Of a DNA stretch of 64,000 bases, positions 1-9,940 are shown one piece after another. The position numbers and the translations under genes are program-made. How positions within the stretch are numbered: position 1 is the stretch's first letter; each line of letters starts with the position of its first letter. The notes beneath the pieces were generated by a model that saw only the letters and a list, made by a program, of their open reading frames with translations, had not been told where the DNA came from and searched no databases. The stretch comes from Nitrosomonadaceae bacterium (lineage in GTDB: Bacteria > Pseudomonadota > Gammaproteobacteria > Burkholderiales > Nitrosomonadaceae), in assembly GCA_030646695.1 (NCBI GenBank), contig JAUSLF010000030.1:36336-100335 (forward strand). Direction: 5' to 3'.

Positions 1-1536
1 ATTGTTGAATTTATCCAGGCATCCTTGCCGCGTAATCTGGAGCGGCGGCTGGATGTAGTGGATTTCGCTACGCCGGTACAAACCATTGAAACCCTCACGC
101 ATGGGGAAAATGTGCGCATGGTGATCGAATCCAAGGGGCTATGGGAACACTCGGCTTATCAGACGGACGCCAAATTTATTCTGAAAGTGAAGCCGGTGGC
201 AGAGGATCTCGACAGACTCGCGAATGGGAAATCCGGCCGCGGAGGTTTCAAGGGCGACAAGCTGTCGCTCAATTTCCAGAACGTGGATGTGCGCGCAGTG
301 CTGCAGGTGATCGCCGATTTTACCGGACTCAATATCATCACCAGCGACACAGTCACCGGCAATCTTACGCTGCGTTTGAAAGATGTCCCGTGGGATCAGG
401 CATTGGATATCATGCTTCAGGCCAAAGGATTGGGCCAGCGCCAAGTTGGTAATGTCATTTTGATTGCACCACGCGATGAAATTGCCACCAAGGAGAAGCT
501 TGATTTGGAGTCCCGGCAGCAGATTTCCGATCTGGAGCCGATCTACACCGAGAGTTTCCAGATGAGTTATCAGAAAGCCGACGTAATCAGAACCATGTTG
601 GCTGATCCGGTGCAGAAGATGTTGTCCAAGCGTGGTAGCGTAGCAATGGATGCCCGCACCAACACTTTGTTTGTGAGAGATACGCCCACGCAACTGGAAG
701 AGTTGCGCAAACTACTCGTAAAAATCGATATACCCGTGCGGCAGGTGATGATCGAAGCGCGTATCGTGGAGGCGGTTGATACATTCAGCCGCAATCTTGG
801 TGCCCGTTTCGGTGTTCAGAATGCTACCCAGATCGGCAATCGCAACCTCGGAATTTCTGGCACTCAGGCGGGTTCCAGCGACTTGGCCGCTGGCGGCTCC
901 TCGAGCGGCTCGACTCTGTTTAATAACGTCAACATGCCTGCGCTCGGTGCTGCAGGTGCCGCCGCCGCATTGGGCGGGCCGTTTACACTGGGCCTCAGTC
1001 TGATCAAGATCAATAATGGCACCCTGGTCAACCTGGAGCTGTCCGCACTGGAAACTGATGGCAGAGGCAAGGTCATTGCCAGCCCGCGGATAGTGACTGC
1101 TGACCAGGTTGAGGCCACCATTGAACAGGGTTCGCGCATCCCTTTCCAGCAGGCAACCAGCAGTGGTGCCACCAGCGTTGTTTTCAGGGATGCAACGTTA
1201 CGCCTCAAGGTCACACCACAGATCACACCTGATAACAATGTCATCATGAACTTGAACGTCAATCAGGACAGCATCGGAACGATTACAGCCACTGGTGTGC
1301 CGACCATCAATACCAAGCAAATCACCACGCAGGTACTGGTGGAGAATGGCGGGACGGTAGTCATTGGCGGTATTTTCTCCCGGGACGAAAATACTTTGAC
1401 CAACAGGGTGCCGCTGCTGGGGGATATTCCGTTGCTTGGAAACGTGTTCAGGAATAACGCAAGAAGGGACAATAAAACAGAACTACTGATTTTTGTTACC
1501 CCGCGCATATTGAAAGATAGTCTCAATATGCGCTGA
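1..1536 (+). CDS. pilQ: Type IV pilus secretin PilQ, 5'-truncated by window edge
   Basis: This is the outer-membrane secretin through which the type IV pilus exits. The reading frame is open from base 1, and the residues before the first possible start (a TTG at 25) still match PilQ, so the gene begins outside the window. A secretin/TonB short N-terminal (STN) domain follows at about residues 85-155 (LNFQNVDVRAVLQVIADFTG), then a secretin N1-type domain and the secretin barrel. The barrel ends with the conserved VPLLGDIPLLGNVF signature and a TPRIL end. A Gly/Ser/Ala-rich loop near residues 280-320 is typical of secretin inserts. It is followed by aroK and aroB, the usual proteobacterial arrangement downstream of pilMNOPQ. 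The AMIN domains and signal peptide would lie upstream of the window. Confidence 0.96.
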   Translation: MVEFIQASLPRNLERRLDVVDFATPVQTIETLTHGENVRMVIESKGLWEHSAYQTDAKFILKVKPVAEDLDRLANGKSGRGGFKGDKLSLNFQNVDVRAVLQVIADFTGLNIITSDTVTGNLTLRLKDVPWDQALDIMLQAKGLGQRQVGNVILIAPRDEIATKEKLDLESRQQISDLEPIYTESFQMSYQKADVIRTMLADPVQKMLSKRGSVAMDARTNTLFVRDTPTQLEELRKLLVKIDIPVRQVMIEARIVEAVDTFSRNLGARFGVQNATQIGNRNLGISGTQAGSSDLAAGGSSSGSTLFNNVNMPALGAAGAAAALGGPFTLGLSLIKINNGTLVNLELSALETDGRGKVIASPRIVTADQVEATIEQGSRIPFQQATSSGATSVVFRDATLRLKVTPQITPDNNVIMNLNVNQDSIGTITATGVPTINTKQITTQVLVENGGTVVIGGIFSRDENTLTNRVPLLGDIPLLGNVFRNNARRDNKTELLIFVTPRILKDSLNMR

Positions 1537-1624
1537 CCACGGAGAATTTCCCCCAGCATCGGCAAAACCCGTTATGGCTTTTTTGTGTTACGCGAATGCG
1601 GGCATTTCCGCTACAATTGCCCGA

Positions 1625-2221
1625 ATGAATTCAGCTAAAGCGACAACGGTGCCAGACCATATTGCGGCAGAAGCGGGCGGCAATATTTTTCTGGTGGGCA
1701 TGATGGGCGCGGGGAAAACCACCATCGGCAAGTCTTTAGCCAGCCATCTGGATAAAACTTTTTTTGATTCGGATCGTGAAATTCAGAAACGTACCGGAGT
1801 CGGCATACCGGTAATTTTTGAAATTGAAGGAGAGGCCGGTTTTCGCAAGCGCGAGACGGAAATGCTGCGGGAACTGGTGAAATTAAAGAATATTGTGCTG
1901 GCCACAGGGGGTGGCGCAATACTGAGTACGGAAAATCGCGAGCTGTTAAGGCGTAATGGTACCGTAGTCTATCTGCGAGCCACAGTGGATGATCTGTGGC
2001 GGCGTACCCGGCACGACAGGAGCCGGCCACTGCTTCAGACCCCGAATCCCCATGCCAAGCTGGCTGAGCTCTATGCACAGCGTGACCCACTTTACTGCGA
2101 AATAGCGCATATCGTTGTTGAGAGCGGAACACAGAGTACTCGCCAACTGACTCAATCACTCGCACAACAGCTAACGGGTGCTGATTTGAACATAGATGGA
2201 GCTTATTCAGAGGTTCCTTGA
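1625..2221 (+). CDS. aroK: Shikimate kinase AroK
   Basis: Phosphorylates shikimate at the 3-hydroxyl with ATP in the common aromatic amino acid pathway (cytoplasm). The P-loop GMMGAGKTT lies near residue 25, followed by the shikimate/Mg-binding DSDREIQ, GFRKRE and the Gly-rich LATGGGA motif; the lid arginine lies in RSRPLL. The frame is open from a GTG/ATG-like start at 1574, but ATG 1625 puts only a short leader before the P-loop and is preferred. The resulting 198 residues are slightly longer than the usual 170-180. It lies between pilQ and aroB, which catalyses an earlier step of the same pathway, so co-transcription with aroB is likely. Confidence 0.95.
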   Translation: MNSAKATTVPDHIAAEAGGNIFLVGMMGAGKTTIGKSLASHLDKTFFDSDREIQKRTGVGIPVIFEIEGEAGFRKRETEMLRELVKLKNIVLATGGGAILSTENRELLRRNGTVVYLRATVDDLWRRTRHDRSRPLLQTPNPHAKLAELYAQRDPLYCEIAHIVVESGTQSTRQLTQSLAQQLTGADLNIDGAYSEVP

Positions 2222-2268
2222 TTCACCTGGCAGCCTTGCTGTAACACTGCGGAATCCATACGAATATC

Positions 2269-3369
2269 ATGCAAACCATCACGGTAGAGCTTGCCTCTAC
2301 AGCAACCAAGCGTAGCTACCCGATACTTATCGGTGTCGGCATATTGGATCAGCCCAGACTTATTCTGCCCTACCTGCCGCAGAAGCGGGTTGCCATCGTC
2401 ACCAACACCACGGTAGCGCCGCTTTACCTGGAACGGTTGCGTACGGGATTGGAAAGTCATGGGGTAGCGGCTGTCTCCATCGTCCTTCCCGACGGCGAGA
2501 AGCACAAAAACTGGCAAACATTGAATCTTATTTTTGACGCTCTGCTATCAAGTCGCTGTGAACGCAACACTGCGGTCATCGCGCTGGGTGGCGGAGTTAT
2601 CGGCGATCTGGCCGGGTTCGCTGCCGCAACTTATCTGCGCGGAGTGCCGTTTATTCAGGTTCCAACCACGCTGCTGGCGCAAGTGGATTCTTCGGTAGGC
2701 GGCAAGACTGGCATTAATCACCCACTCGGCAAGAACATGATCGGTGCTTTTTATCAGCCACGCGTGGTGCTGGCGGACAGCGCAACACTTGATACCTTAC
2801 CCGAGAGGGAATTACGTGCCGGCATTGCGGAGATCATCAAGTATGGATTGATCCGGGATCCCGCTTTTTTCGAGTGGCTGGAACAGAATATGACCAAGCT
2901 TCTGGTGCGCGATCCAGATGTGCTGAACGAAGCAATTCGGCGAAGCTGCACGAACAAGGCCGAAGTTGTCGCGGCTGACGAACGCGAAAGTGGTGTAAGG
3001 GCGCTGCTTAATCTTGGCCATACCTTTGCCCACGCCATCGAAAACGGCATGGGCTACGGCGTGTGGCTGCACGGCGAAGCAGTGGCGGCAGGCACGCTGC
3101 TGGCTGCGGAATTGTCACAGCGCATGCACATGATTAGCGCAGCCGAAGTCGGGCGCATCCGCAAAATTTACTTGCAGGCCGGACTTCCTGTCGTCGCTCC
3201 CAATCTTGGTCAGGAAAAATACCTGCATCTGATGGGGCTGGACAAAAAAGTCGAAAGTGGAAAAATGCGTTTCGTTCTCCTCAAACGCATTGGTGAGGCT
3301 GTGATCCATGCCGAGGTACCTGCGGCTGCACTAACTGGCACTCTGGTGGAATGCATTGTTAATGCATGA
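2269..3369 (+). CDS. aroB: 3-dehydroquinate synthase AroB
   Basis: Converts DAHP to 3-dehydroquinate using NAD+ and a divalent metal, the second step of the shikimate pathway. Visible landmarks are the NAD-binding [13 protein letters not shown] segment (about residues 104-116), the [20 protein letters not shown] core, the metal-site AEIIKYGLI stretch, and the zinc-ligand region [11 protein letters not shown] and HGEAVAAG. The 366 residues are full length for the family. Its stop overlaps the start of the dGTPase gene by 8 bases (ATGCATGA), implying translational coupling. Confidence 0.97.
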   Translation: MQTITVELASTATKRSYPILIGVGILDQPRLILPYLPQKRVAIVTNTTVAPLYLERLRTGLESHGVAAVSIVLPDGEKHKNWQTLNLIFDALLSSRCERNTAVIALGGGVIGDLAGFAAATYLRGVPFIQVPTTLLAQVDSSVGGKTGINHPLGKNMIGAFYQPRVVLADSATLDTLPERELRAGIAEIIKYGLIRDPAFFEWLEQNMTKLLVRDPDVLNEAIRRSCTNKAEVVAADERESGVRALLNLGHTFAHAIENGMGYGVWLHGEAVAAGTLLAAELSQRMHMISAAEVGRIRKIYLQAGLPVVAPNLGQEKYLHLMGLDKKVESGKMRFVLLKRIGEAVIHAEVPAAALTGTLVECIVNA

Positions 3370-4483
3370 GTTCGCGCCTTATGCAGTATCGTCGGCAAAT
3401 TCACGTGGCCGTCGTGTCCAGGAGGAATCCCCTTCCGGGCGCAGTGAATTCCAGCGCGACCGTGATCGCATCATCCATTCCACCGCATTCCGCCGGCTTG
3501 AATACAAGACCCAGGTTTTCGTCAATCATGAAGGAGACCTGTTTCGTACCCGTCTGACCCACAGCCTGGAAGTGGCGCAAATTGGCCGCTCCGTCGCGCG
3601 CAATCTGCATCTTAACGAAGACCTGGTTGAAGCCATTGCCTTGGCGCATGACCTGGGGCATACGCCATTCGGTCACGCCGGGCAGGATGCGCTGAATGAC
3701 TGCATGAAAAATCACGGCGGTTTTGAACACAATCTGCAGTCCCTGCGCGTGGTCGATGTGCTGGAAGAGCGTTACGGCGCGTTTGACGGTCTGAATCTGT
3801 GCTTCGAAACCCGTGAAGGCATACTTAAACATTGTGCGAAGAAGAACGCCAGAAAACTCGGGGACGTGGGCGAGCGCTTCCTCGCCAATCAAAGGCCGTC
3901 ACTGGAAGCGCAGCTCGCCAACTTGGCTGATGAAATTGCTTACAACAATCACGATGTGGACGACGGTCTGCGCTCCGGCCTCATCGCTCGGGAGCAACTG
4001 GAGCAAGTCGGCCTATTTTCACGGCATCTGGTGATGGTGAGAAAACTCTATCCTGAAATCTCGGGACGGCGTTTGATTCATGAAACCGTGCGGCGCATGA
4101 TCAACACCCTGGTGGCGGATTTAATCAGACAAAGTGCGGCCAGTATCGCTGCTGCCCGGTTGGAAGGCCTGCCTGCAGTGCGAATAGCCCCGCTGCTGAT
4201 CGGCTTCAGTGAGAAAATCAGGCTGGAACAGCAGGAATTGAAAAAATTCCTGCGCGATCATCTTTACCGGCACTATCAGGTAGCGCGCATGAGCAGCAAA
4301 GCGCGGCATACCATCGAAATGCTGTTCAATGCATTTAGCTCGGATACCCGTTTGCTTCCTCCAGAGCACCAGATCAAGTACCAGCAGGATGGGCATCAGG
4401 CGATCGCCGACTACATCGCTGGCATGACCGACCGTTACGCAATCCGGGAATACCGGCGGCTGTTCGCCATCGAGGAAGGCTGA
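3362..4483 (+). CDS. dgt: dGTPase-like HD-domain deoxynucleotide triphosphohydrolase
   Basis: Hydrolyses dNTPs, typically dGTP, to the deoxynucleoside plus triphosphate, or acts in related nucleotide-pool control. HD-domain metal ligands are visible: [15 protein letters not shown] (first His), [13 protein letters not shown] (HD pair, about residue 97) and a later [14 protein letters not shown] metal/phosphate segment. The N-terminal [20 protein letters not shown] is characteristic of the Dgt-like type 2 family. An upstream TTG at 3356 is also in frame; ATG 3362 is chosen because it overlaps the aroB stop. It is 373 residues, normal length. The aroK-aroB-dgt order is common in beta- and gammaproteobacteria. 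The exact substrate cannot be told from sequence. Confidence 0.92.
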   Translation: MHEFAPYAVSSANSRGRRVQEESPSGRSEFQRDRDRIIHSTAFRRLEYKTQVFVNHEGDLFRTRLTHSLEVAQIGRSVARNLHLNEDLVEAIALAHDLGHTPFGHAGQDALNDCMKNHGGFEHNLQSLRVVDVLEERYGAFDGLNLCFETREGILKHCAKKNARKLGDVGERFLANQRPSLEAQLANLADEIAYNNHDVDDGLRSGLIAREQLEQVGLFSRHLVMVRKLYPEISGRRLIHETVRRMINTLVADLIRQSAASIAAARLEGLPAVRIAPLLIGFSEKIRLEQQELKKFLRDHLYRHYQVARMSSKARHTIEMLFNAFSSDTRLLPPEHQIKYQQDGHQAIADYIAGMTDRYAIREYRRLFAIEEG

Positions 4484-4614
4484 TTAAAAGATGGCTTGGC
4501 TATTATATCCAGATCGGCCGCTACGGCACTGCTTCTGGACGACGCGCACTGTGTACGCAGCAGTCAATCGCTGGTAGTATCGGATTGGATTTCAATTATT
4601 AGACAGGCTTGCGA

Positions 4615-5679
4615 ATGACAAAACTGAAAAACGATACGCTGATACGGGCGCTGCTGCGGCAACCCACTGAATACACTCCGGTATGGGTGATGCGTCAGGC
4701 TGGGCGCTATCTCGCCGAATATAACCAGACCCGTGCCCGTGCCGGTGATTTTCTTTCGCTGTGCAAGAATCCCGATTTCGCCACTGAAGTCACCATGCAG
4801 CCGCTGGCGCGATTTCCACTGGATGCGGCGATACTATTTTCCGACATCCTCACCATTCCAGATGCGATGGGGCTGGGACTTTATTTCGCCGAGGGCGAGG
4901 GTCCCAAGTTCGAGCGGCCCTTGCGTGAGGAGTGGGAAATCCGTGCGCTGACAGTGCCTGATCCTGCTGTGCATTTACGTTATGTGATGGATGCGGTGAC
5001 ACAAATTCGCAAAACACTGGATAACCAGGTTCCGCTGATCGGTTTTTCCGGCAGTCCGTTTACGCTTGCCTGCTATATGGTGGAAGGCTGCGGTGGTACT
5101 GATTTCCGGCAAATTAAAACCATGCTTTACCAGCGGCCCGATCTGTTGCACCACATTCTCAACATCAATGCCCAGGCAGTCATTGCTTATCTCAATGCGC
5201 AGATCGAATCCGGTGCGCAGGCAGTGATGATTTTTGATACCTGGGGCGGAGCGTTATCGCATAACGCCTATCAGGAATTTTCCTTGCGCTACATGAGCCA
5301 GATTCTGGCCGGAATAACGCGTGAGTATGGCGGCGCACGTATTCCTGCCGTTGTTTTCACCAAGGGCGGCGGACTATGGCTGGAAAGCATTGCCAACAGC
5401 GGGTGTGATGCGGTGGGACTCGACTGGACCGTGGATATCGCTGAAGCGCGTCGGCGCATCGGCGACAAGGTTGCGCTGCAAGGCAATCTCGATCCGGCAG
5501 TATTGTTCGCTGCACCGGAAGTTATCACCGCCGAGACGGAAAAAATTCTTGCCGGCTATGGCAACGGCAGTGGCCATGTGTTCAATCTGGGCCACGGCAT
5601 TTCCCAGTTCACGCCGCCGGAGAGTGCCTTGACACTGGTGGAAGCGGTTCATGCCCTCAGCCGCAAATATCACCAGTGA
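4615..5679 (+). CDS. hemE: Uroporphyrinogen III decarboxylase HemE
   Basis: Removes four carboxyl groups from uroporphyrinogen III to give coproporphyrinogen III in haem synthesis. The N-terminal signature [15 protein letters not shown] carries the substrate-binding Arg. [16 protein letters not shown] is the second family signature, and the Asp of [14 protein letters not shown] is the usual catalytic residue. It is 354 residues, full length. A TTG two codons upstream (4609) is in frame, but ATG 4615 is preferred. About 130 bases without a gene separate it from dgt, so it may have its own promoter; only a loose AT-rich stretch (TATTAT near 4502) is visible. Confidence 0.97.
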   Translation: MTKLKNDTLIRALLRQPTEYTPVWVMRQAGRYLAEYNQTRARAGDFLSLCKNPDFATEVTMQPLARFPLDAAILFSDILTIPDAMGLGLYFAEGEGPKFERPLREEWEIRALTVPDPAVHLRYVMDAVTQIRKTLDNQVPLIGFSGSPFTLACYMVEGCGGTDFRQIKTMLYQRPDLLHHILNINAQAVIAYLNAQIESGAQAVMIFDTWGGALSHNAYQEFSLRYMSQILAGITREYGGARIPAVVFTKGGGLWLESIANSGCDAVGLDWTVDIAEARRRIGDKVALQGNLDPAVLFAAPEVITAETEKILAGYGNGSGHVFNLGHGISQFTPPESALTLVEAVHALSRKYHQ

Positions 5680-5757
5680 CCAGTTTGATGGGGTACTTCT
5701 AACAATCCGGATTTCAGCGCCGCACTTCTTTGTAATGTTTCAGCAGGACACCCATCC

Positions 5758-6441
5758 GTGCATATACTCATAATCGAAGATGATCCGGCAATCGCTACCA
5801 ATCTCTACGATTTTCTGGAAGCCCGCGGGCACAGTGTCGATGCGGCCGCTGACGGCATCACCGGACTGCATCTCGCGATTACGCAGCACTTTGACGGTAT
5901 TCTGCTTGATCTTGGTTTACCGGGTATGGACGGCATCACATTGTGCCGCAAGCTGCGGCAGGAAGCGCATCTCGACACGCCAGTGCTGATGCTGACTGCG
6001 CGCGACACGCTGGAGGACAAGCTGAAAGGTTTCGAACATGGGGCCGATGACTATCTGGTCAAGCCGTTTGCATTGAGAGAAGTCGAAGCGCGTCTGGTGG
6101 CAATGCACAAACGCCATAGTGGCAAGGTCACCAGTCGCACATTAGAGACCGGCGACCTGTCATTCGACCCCAAAACGATGTCGATCAATTTTGCTGGTTC
6201 AGGGGTCAAATTGCCGCCGAAATGCATCCGCCTGCTTGCACTCATGATGGGCGAGCCCGGCCGCGTATTCAGCCGTAAAGAGCTCGAGTCGGGAGTCTGG
6301 GGGGCTGCGCAGGAAACCAGCGACACCCTGCGCAGCCATATGCACGAACTGCGCCGTGCACTGATCCGGGCTGGGAGCTACGATCCGATCGAGACTGTCC
6401 ACGGCCTCGGTTATCGCCTGATTACTCGTGCTCGAGCTTAA
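5758..6441 (+). CDS. OmpR-family two-component response regulator
   Basis: A DNA-binding response regulator. The receiver domain covers residues 1-115, with the acidic pair EDD at 7-9, the phosphoacceptor Asp51 in LLDLGLPGMDG, the Thr of MLTARD and the Lys of VKPFALRE. A winged-helix Trans_reg_C domain (about 125-225) ends with the usual VHGLGYRL. The GTG start directly precedes HILIIEDD. The last codons overlap the histidine kinase start by 14 bases, so the two are coupled. It resembles the PmrA/QseB/ColR-type regulators. The signal and regulon are unknown, and no metal-resistance or efflux operon lies beside it to suggest one. Confidence 0.93.
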   Translation: MHILIIEDDPAIATNLYDFLEARGHSVDAAADGITGLHLAITQHFDGILLDLGLPGMDGITLCRKLRQEAHLDTPVLMLTARDTLEDKLKGFEHGADDYLVKPFALREVEARLVAMHKRHSGKVTSRTLETGDLSFDPKTMSINFAGSGVKLPPKCIRLLALMMGEPGRVFSRKELESGVWGAAQETSDTLRSHMHELRRALIRAGSYDPIETVHGLGYRLITRARA

Positions 6442-7696
6442 GCGCGGCCTGCGCCTGCGTATTGCGCTGGCGTTCGCAGTATTCTGCATATTTGTCGTCG
6501 GCACCCTGGGCATCAGTCTTTATGTCGCTTCCGGCGATATCGAAGAAGCGCATATCGAGCAGGTCATTGAAATGGAGATGGACCATCTCATTGAGCGCTA
6601 TCGTCAGCAGCCTGATTTTATTCCACAAGCCGGTTCCAACCTCGAAGGTTACATCGTGCGTGACCGTGCCGAGGAGTTGCGGCTGCCGGCTTATCTGCAG
6701 GGTCTCAACCAAAGACGTCACATGGTGTTTCGCGGTCCCCAGGAAGTCCGGGTCGCAGTACGGCACATCGATGGGGTCAAGTTTCTTGTTGCGTATGAAA
6801 TCGGGCTGCATGAGCAGCGCAAACAGGAGTTCGGGCTGCTGATCGGGCTGTCGCTGATCTCGCTGGTCGGCGTCTCGCTGGTGGTGGGATACCTGCTCGC
6901 CGGATTCCTCGTCAGAGAAGTCGCCGACCTTGCCGAGAAGGTAAGGCATCTTGCACCCGGCAACGTGCAGGACGTAACGCTGACACAGCCAGGGATGGAT
7001 GAAGAAGTGGCGCAGCTTGCTCGCGCACTGGATGATTACCAGAACCGCATTAAACGCATGCTGCAGCGCGAGCAGGAATTCACCGCCAACGTAAGCCATG
7101 AACTGCGCACCCCGATCACCACGATCCTGACGAGTTGCGAGCTGCTGGCGACCGAGCCGAACTTGTCCGGAAAGGTGCGCACCCGCATCGGCATGGTCGA
7201 GTCGGCAGCGGCCCGCATGGGCGAACAATTGCAGGCTTTACTGTTTCTTGCCCGCGAACAGGCGCTGGGAATCACGGAACCGGTCGCAATCGCGGAATGC
7301 GTGTACGATGCGGCGGCGCCGCTGCGCCCGGAAATCGCGCGCAAACACCTCGGCTTCGAGGTGGAAGTAGAGCCGGAAGCCGTCCTCACGCTCAACCGGC
7401 AGGCGCTGCACACTGCCTTGGTGAACCTGCTGCGCAATGCCGTGCAATATACCGCGCATGGTTCTGTGCGGGTGAAATTCAGCGGGCGCCACCTCACGAT
7501 CTCCGATTCGGGCATCGGCATCGAGCCCTCCTACCTGCCTTTCCTGTTCGAACGCTTCTTCCGTGGATCGACACAAGGCGAAGGCCTGGGGATCGGGCTG
7601 GCCATCGTCAAGCGCATCTGCGATCACTACGGCTGGCGCATCGAGGTCGATAGCACGCCCGGGCATGGCGCGACTTTTCATATTACCTTTCCCTGA
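6428..7696 (+). CDS. Two-component sensor histidine kinase
   Basis: Partner of the preceding regulator. Transmembrane helix 1 lies at about residues 9-30, a periplasmic sensor domain of about 105 residues follows, and TM2 lies near 137-160 (LLIGLSLISLVGVSLVVGYL). Next come a HAMP-like linker, the H box with phosphoacceptor His224 (NVSHELRTPITTI), an N box (LLRNAVQYT) and a G1/F/G2 ATP site (DSGIGIEPSYLPFLFERFF, GEGLGIGLAIV). It is 422 residues. The GTG start overlaps the regulator. The periplasmic domain is not one I can tie to a ligand. A small hairpin with a T-rich tail follows the stop. Confidence 0.92.
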   Translation: MLELKRGLRLRIALAFAVFCIFVVGTLGISLYVASGDIEEAHIEQVIEMEMDHLIERYRQQPDFIPQAGSNLEGYIVRDRAEELRLPAYLQGLNQRRHMVFRGPQEVRVAVRHIDGVKFLVAYEIGLHEQRKQEFGLLIGLSLISLVGVSLVVGYLLAGFLVREVADLAEKVRHLAPGNVQDVTLTQPGMDEEVAQLARALDDYQNRIKRMLQREQEFTANVSHELRTPITTILTSCELLATEPNLSGKVRTRIGMVESAAARMGEQLQALLFLAREQALGITEPVAIAECVYDAAAPLRPEIARKHLGFEVEVEPEAVLTLNRQALHTALVNLLRNAVQYTAHGSVRVKFSGRHLTISDSGIGIEPSYLPFLFERFFRGSTQGEGLGIGLAIVKRICDHYGWRIEVDSTPGHGATFHITFP

Positions 7697-7727
7697 CCTC
7701 CATACTTGCAGCCCTCACAAATTAATC

Positions 7728-7748
7728 ACATCTAAAAGATGTTTTCTT
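7728..7748 (+). terminator. Probable rho-independent terminator after the two-component operon
   Basis: A 6-bp stem ACATCT/AGATGT with an AAA loop is followed by TTTCTTC. It sits 32 bases past the kinase stop and ahead of the sulP gene. The stem is AT-rich and short, so termination may be weak. Confidence 0.45.
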
Positions 7749-7817
7749 CACATTTGCTGTGTTAATTTCCCGTAGCCAGAAATAATTCCAATAATTATCA
7801 CCGGGAGATAACTATTC

Positions 7818-9164
7818 ATGACTTCGCATAACACAGATAAGCCATCCTCGCCAGCGCACGGCCACGAACCCAGCGACACGACCGGGCCAGTCACCATCCC
7901 AGGATCAGCGGCATTTCAGGCCAAGTACTTCGTCCGCGACCTCCAGGCTGGAGTGATAACCGGGGCAATGGCGATTCCCCTGACAGTCGGCATCGCCATG
8001 ATGTCGGATTACCCCATCAAGGTGGGGTTGGCGACGGTCGTTTTTGCCAGCTTTATCGGCTGGATCAATGCCTGGATCAAGCCGGGCAACTATATCGGCA
8101 GCCCGGGAATCGCGGCGGGTCTGGCGCCGGTGCTGGCAATGGGTGTTGCCGCCTTTGGCATAGAAAATATGGCATTTGTTATTTTCCTGGTTTCTTTCAT
8201 GCAGGCCATCATCTGGAAATTCGACTGGCAGCGGTATATTTTAATTGCCGTACCGGGTTATCTGGTCGAGGGGCTGCTGGCGGGGGTGGGCTTGAAGATC
8301 GCCCTGAAGTTCATGGAGATGACTTATGAGCTGCCGGCTGACCAGGTATCCGCCGAGTCGTTCTGGAACGGGGCACGCATCCAGATGTGCCTGATATCGC
8401 TGGTTGGTTTGTCCATGTTTGTGTATCTGTTTTCCAAATTCAAAGACACTCAACCCGCCATGCCCTATTTCGCACTGCTCATAGGAGGTGCAATAGTGGC
8501 CCAGTTCGTGCCGGTGCCGATGCTGCATGTGGAAGACGTAGAACTCAAGCTCGCCTTGCCGATACCGCATTTTGACAGCGCGCTGACCTGGGTGTACGTG
8601 ATACTTTTTGCAGCGATGCTGGCGGTGATCGACGTGATTGAACAAGTGATGAGCAACGCCGCGATCGAGAAAATCGACCCGCTGAAACGCAAATGCAACA
8701 GCAATAACAGCCTGTTCGCGATCTGGATCTCCAACATGGGTTCAAGTTTCTTCGGCGGCATGACCAATCTGGACGGTCTGGCAAAGAGCACCACCAACAA
8801 GCTGGCTGGGGCTTATACCAAGTTTTCTGTGCTGATCATCGGTACTGTGGTGGGTTTCTTTTTGATCTACTCGCAATATCTGGAATACCTGCCGAAGTTT
8901 GCGCTGGGGGCGATCATGATATTCACGGGCTGGAAAATGATTCTGGGACTGGTGCATATTTCCCATCATGGTCCCTATCCCCTGATGCTCGCGACCTTGT
9001 GCGGTGGATTAGTCTATAAGGTCGGGATTTTCGAGGGCTTATTGATTGCCATGGCCGTGCACGGCATCGTCCACTATATGGTTTATTACAACGCCGATAA
9101 AATACCGAGCAAGGCCATTATCAAAAAGTACTTTGATGGTCTCAAGGGCGGTGATGTGAGTTGA
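7818..9164 (+). CDS. SulP-family anion (probably bicarbonate or sulfate) transporter, copy 1
   Basis: An integral membrane transporter of the SulP (SLC26-like) family, 448 residues, with about ten to twelve hydrophobic segments. The N-terminal 30 residues are hydrophilic, rich in Ser/Pro/His. The family core appears as the first helix pair around DLQAGVITGAMAIPLTVGIA, followed by GNYIGSPGIAAGLAPVLAMG. There is no C-terminal STAS domain, which distinguishes it from classical SulP proteins. A good ribosome site (GGGAG, 11 bases upstream) fits ATG 7818. Its location two genes upstream of dabA and the presence of a second copy beyond dabB suggest bicarbonate uptake, but the anion cannot be read from sequence. 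Confidence 0.85.
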   Translation: MTSHNTDKPSSPAHGHEPSDTTGPVTIPGSAAFQAKYFVRDLQAGVITGAMAIPLTVGIAMMSDYPIKVGLATVVFASFIGWINAWIKPGNYIGSPGIAAGLAPVLAMGVAAFGIENMAFVIFLVSFMQAIIWKFDWQRYILIAVPGYLVEGLLAGVGLKIALKFMEMTYELPADQVSAESFWNGARIQMCLISLVGLSMFVYLFSKFKDTQPAMPYFALLIGGAIVAQFVPVPMLHVEDVELKLALPIPHFDSALTWVYVILFAAMLAVIDVIEQVMSNAAIEKIDPLKRKCNSNNSLFAIWISNMGSSFFGGMTNLDGLAKSTTNKLAGAYTKFSVLIIGTVVGFFLIYSQYLEYLPKFALGAIMIFTGWKMILGLVHISHHGPYPLMLATLCGGLVYKVGIFEGLLIAMAVHGIVHYMVYYNADKIPSKAIIKKYFDGLKGGDVS

Positions 9165-9207
9165 CCGTACTGACCCGCGCATGGTTCATAAAGCCGTGGC
9201 AGCCTGA

Positions 9208-9231
9208 GGGCGGGAGTCGAAACTGCCGCCC
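9208..9231 (+). terminator. Conserved hairpin after sulP copy 1
   Basis: A 24-base hairpin: six GC-rich pairs, one G-G mismatch, three more pairs and a CGAA loop, lying 44 bases past the stop. There is no strong T run (TTCAAT follows). The equivalent hairpin behind the second sulP (16775-16798) keeps the structure through paired base changes, so it is a real RNA structure, either a terminator or an mRNA 3'-end stabiliser. Confidence 0.6.
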
Positions 9232-9266
9232 TTCAATAAATCACACGTATAACAAGGAGTATCCGC

Positions 9267-9674
9267 ATGTACAACAAGATCATGGTAGCGATCGACGATA
9301 GTGAAATGTCCCAGAGCGCGTTGCAGGAAGCCTTGCATATCGCCGGCACATATGGCGCCAAACTATGTATTATCCATGCTGTCAGCAATCCGGACGATGC
9401 CAGCAGGCTGGCCGGCGCCAGCCTGCTGGAGAAGGCCAGATTCACTGCCGGCAATGCACTCGACGTAGAAACCCGCCTGCTGGAAGCCGACGGCGAACTT
9501 GGCGCGAACGGTGTAGCTGAGGCCATCGCCACTGCTGCTGACGAGTGGGAGGCTAAACTGCTGGTGGTCGGGTCAAAAGGCCGCCGCGGTTTGGAGCGCT
9601 TGGTCCTCGGTTCGGTGGCCGAGCAACTGGTAAGCAAGGTAGCAGCTTCCGTTCTGCTGGTGCGTCTGCACTGA
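9267..9674 (+). CDS. Universal stress protein, single UspA domain
   Basis: A cytoplasmic UspA-fold nucleotide-binding protein of 135 residues. The N-terminal strand and Asp (MYNKIMVAIDDSEMS) and the C-terminal ATP-binding loop G-2x-G-9x-GS (VGSKGRRGLERLVLGSVAEQL) are both present, so it probably binds ATP. The ribosome site AAGGAG is well placed before ATG 9267. It lies in the interval between sulP copy 1 and dabA, and universal stress proteins often accompany transporters. Its partner and role are unknown. Confidence 0.9.
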   Translation: MYNKIMVAIDDSEMSQSALQEALHIAGTYGAKLCIIHAVSNPDDASRLAGASLLEKARFTAGNALDVETRLLEADGELGANGVAEAIATAADEWEAKLLVVGSKGRRGLERLVLGSVAEQLVSKVAASVLLVRLH

Positions 9675-9702
9675 TAGATTCAATTTGGGCGTAGACGCAG
9701 GG

Positions 9703-9736
9703 AGTGGAACATGAAAACCAGTTTTCATGTTCCACT
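9703..9736. repeat. 16-bp perfect inverted repeat with 2-base spacer
   Basis: Arms AGTGGAACATGAAAAC and GTTTTCATGTTCCACT are separated by CA. It begins 29 bases past the uspA stop. It may be a terminator without a T tract, a cruciform-forming site or a mobile-element scar. The sequence between it and dabA carries no intact gene. Confidence 0.6.
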
Positions 9737-9772
9737 ATCCATTACTAAATAACGCTATAACTAACTGGCAGT

Positions 9773-9940
9773 TTGCAGTTCAGTGAATATTTCCCGCTTA
9801 ATCCTAAATTTAACGGTGCTTGCATCTTATGTATTGACGGCATATTCATACCTATGCTGTTTTTGGCGGCATTACTTACGCCCATTGCATTGCTTACTTT
9901 TTACTATTTTCAGCAGTGTGTCTTGTTCAACATCTTCACT
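9773..9940 (+). pseudogene. Possible fragment of a NuoM/DabB-like ion-translocating subunit
   Basis: The open frame from 9773 encodes FPLNP followed by IDGIFIPMLFLAALLTPIAL. This resembles the conserved N-terminal GIDGISxPxxxLTxxLTP motif and following helix of NuoM/NuoL-family proteins. Resemblance stops after about 55 codons, and the frame then runs on into unrelated residues and ends at 10051. There is no obvious ribosome site. I read it as a leftover of a complex-I-like or Mrp-like subunit next to the dab genes, on a single motif match. The remaining DNA up to 10226 shows nothing recognisable apart from AT-rich sequence ahead of dabA. Confidence 0.4.
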
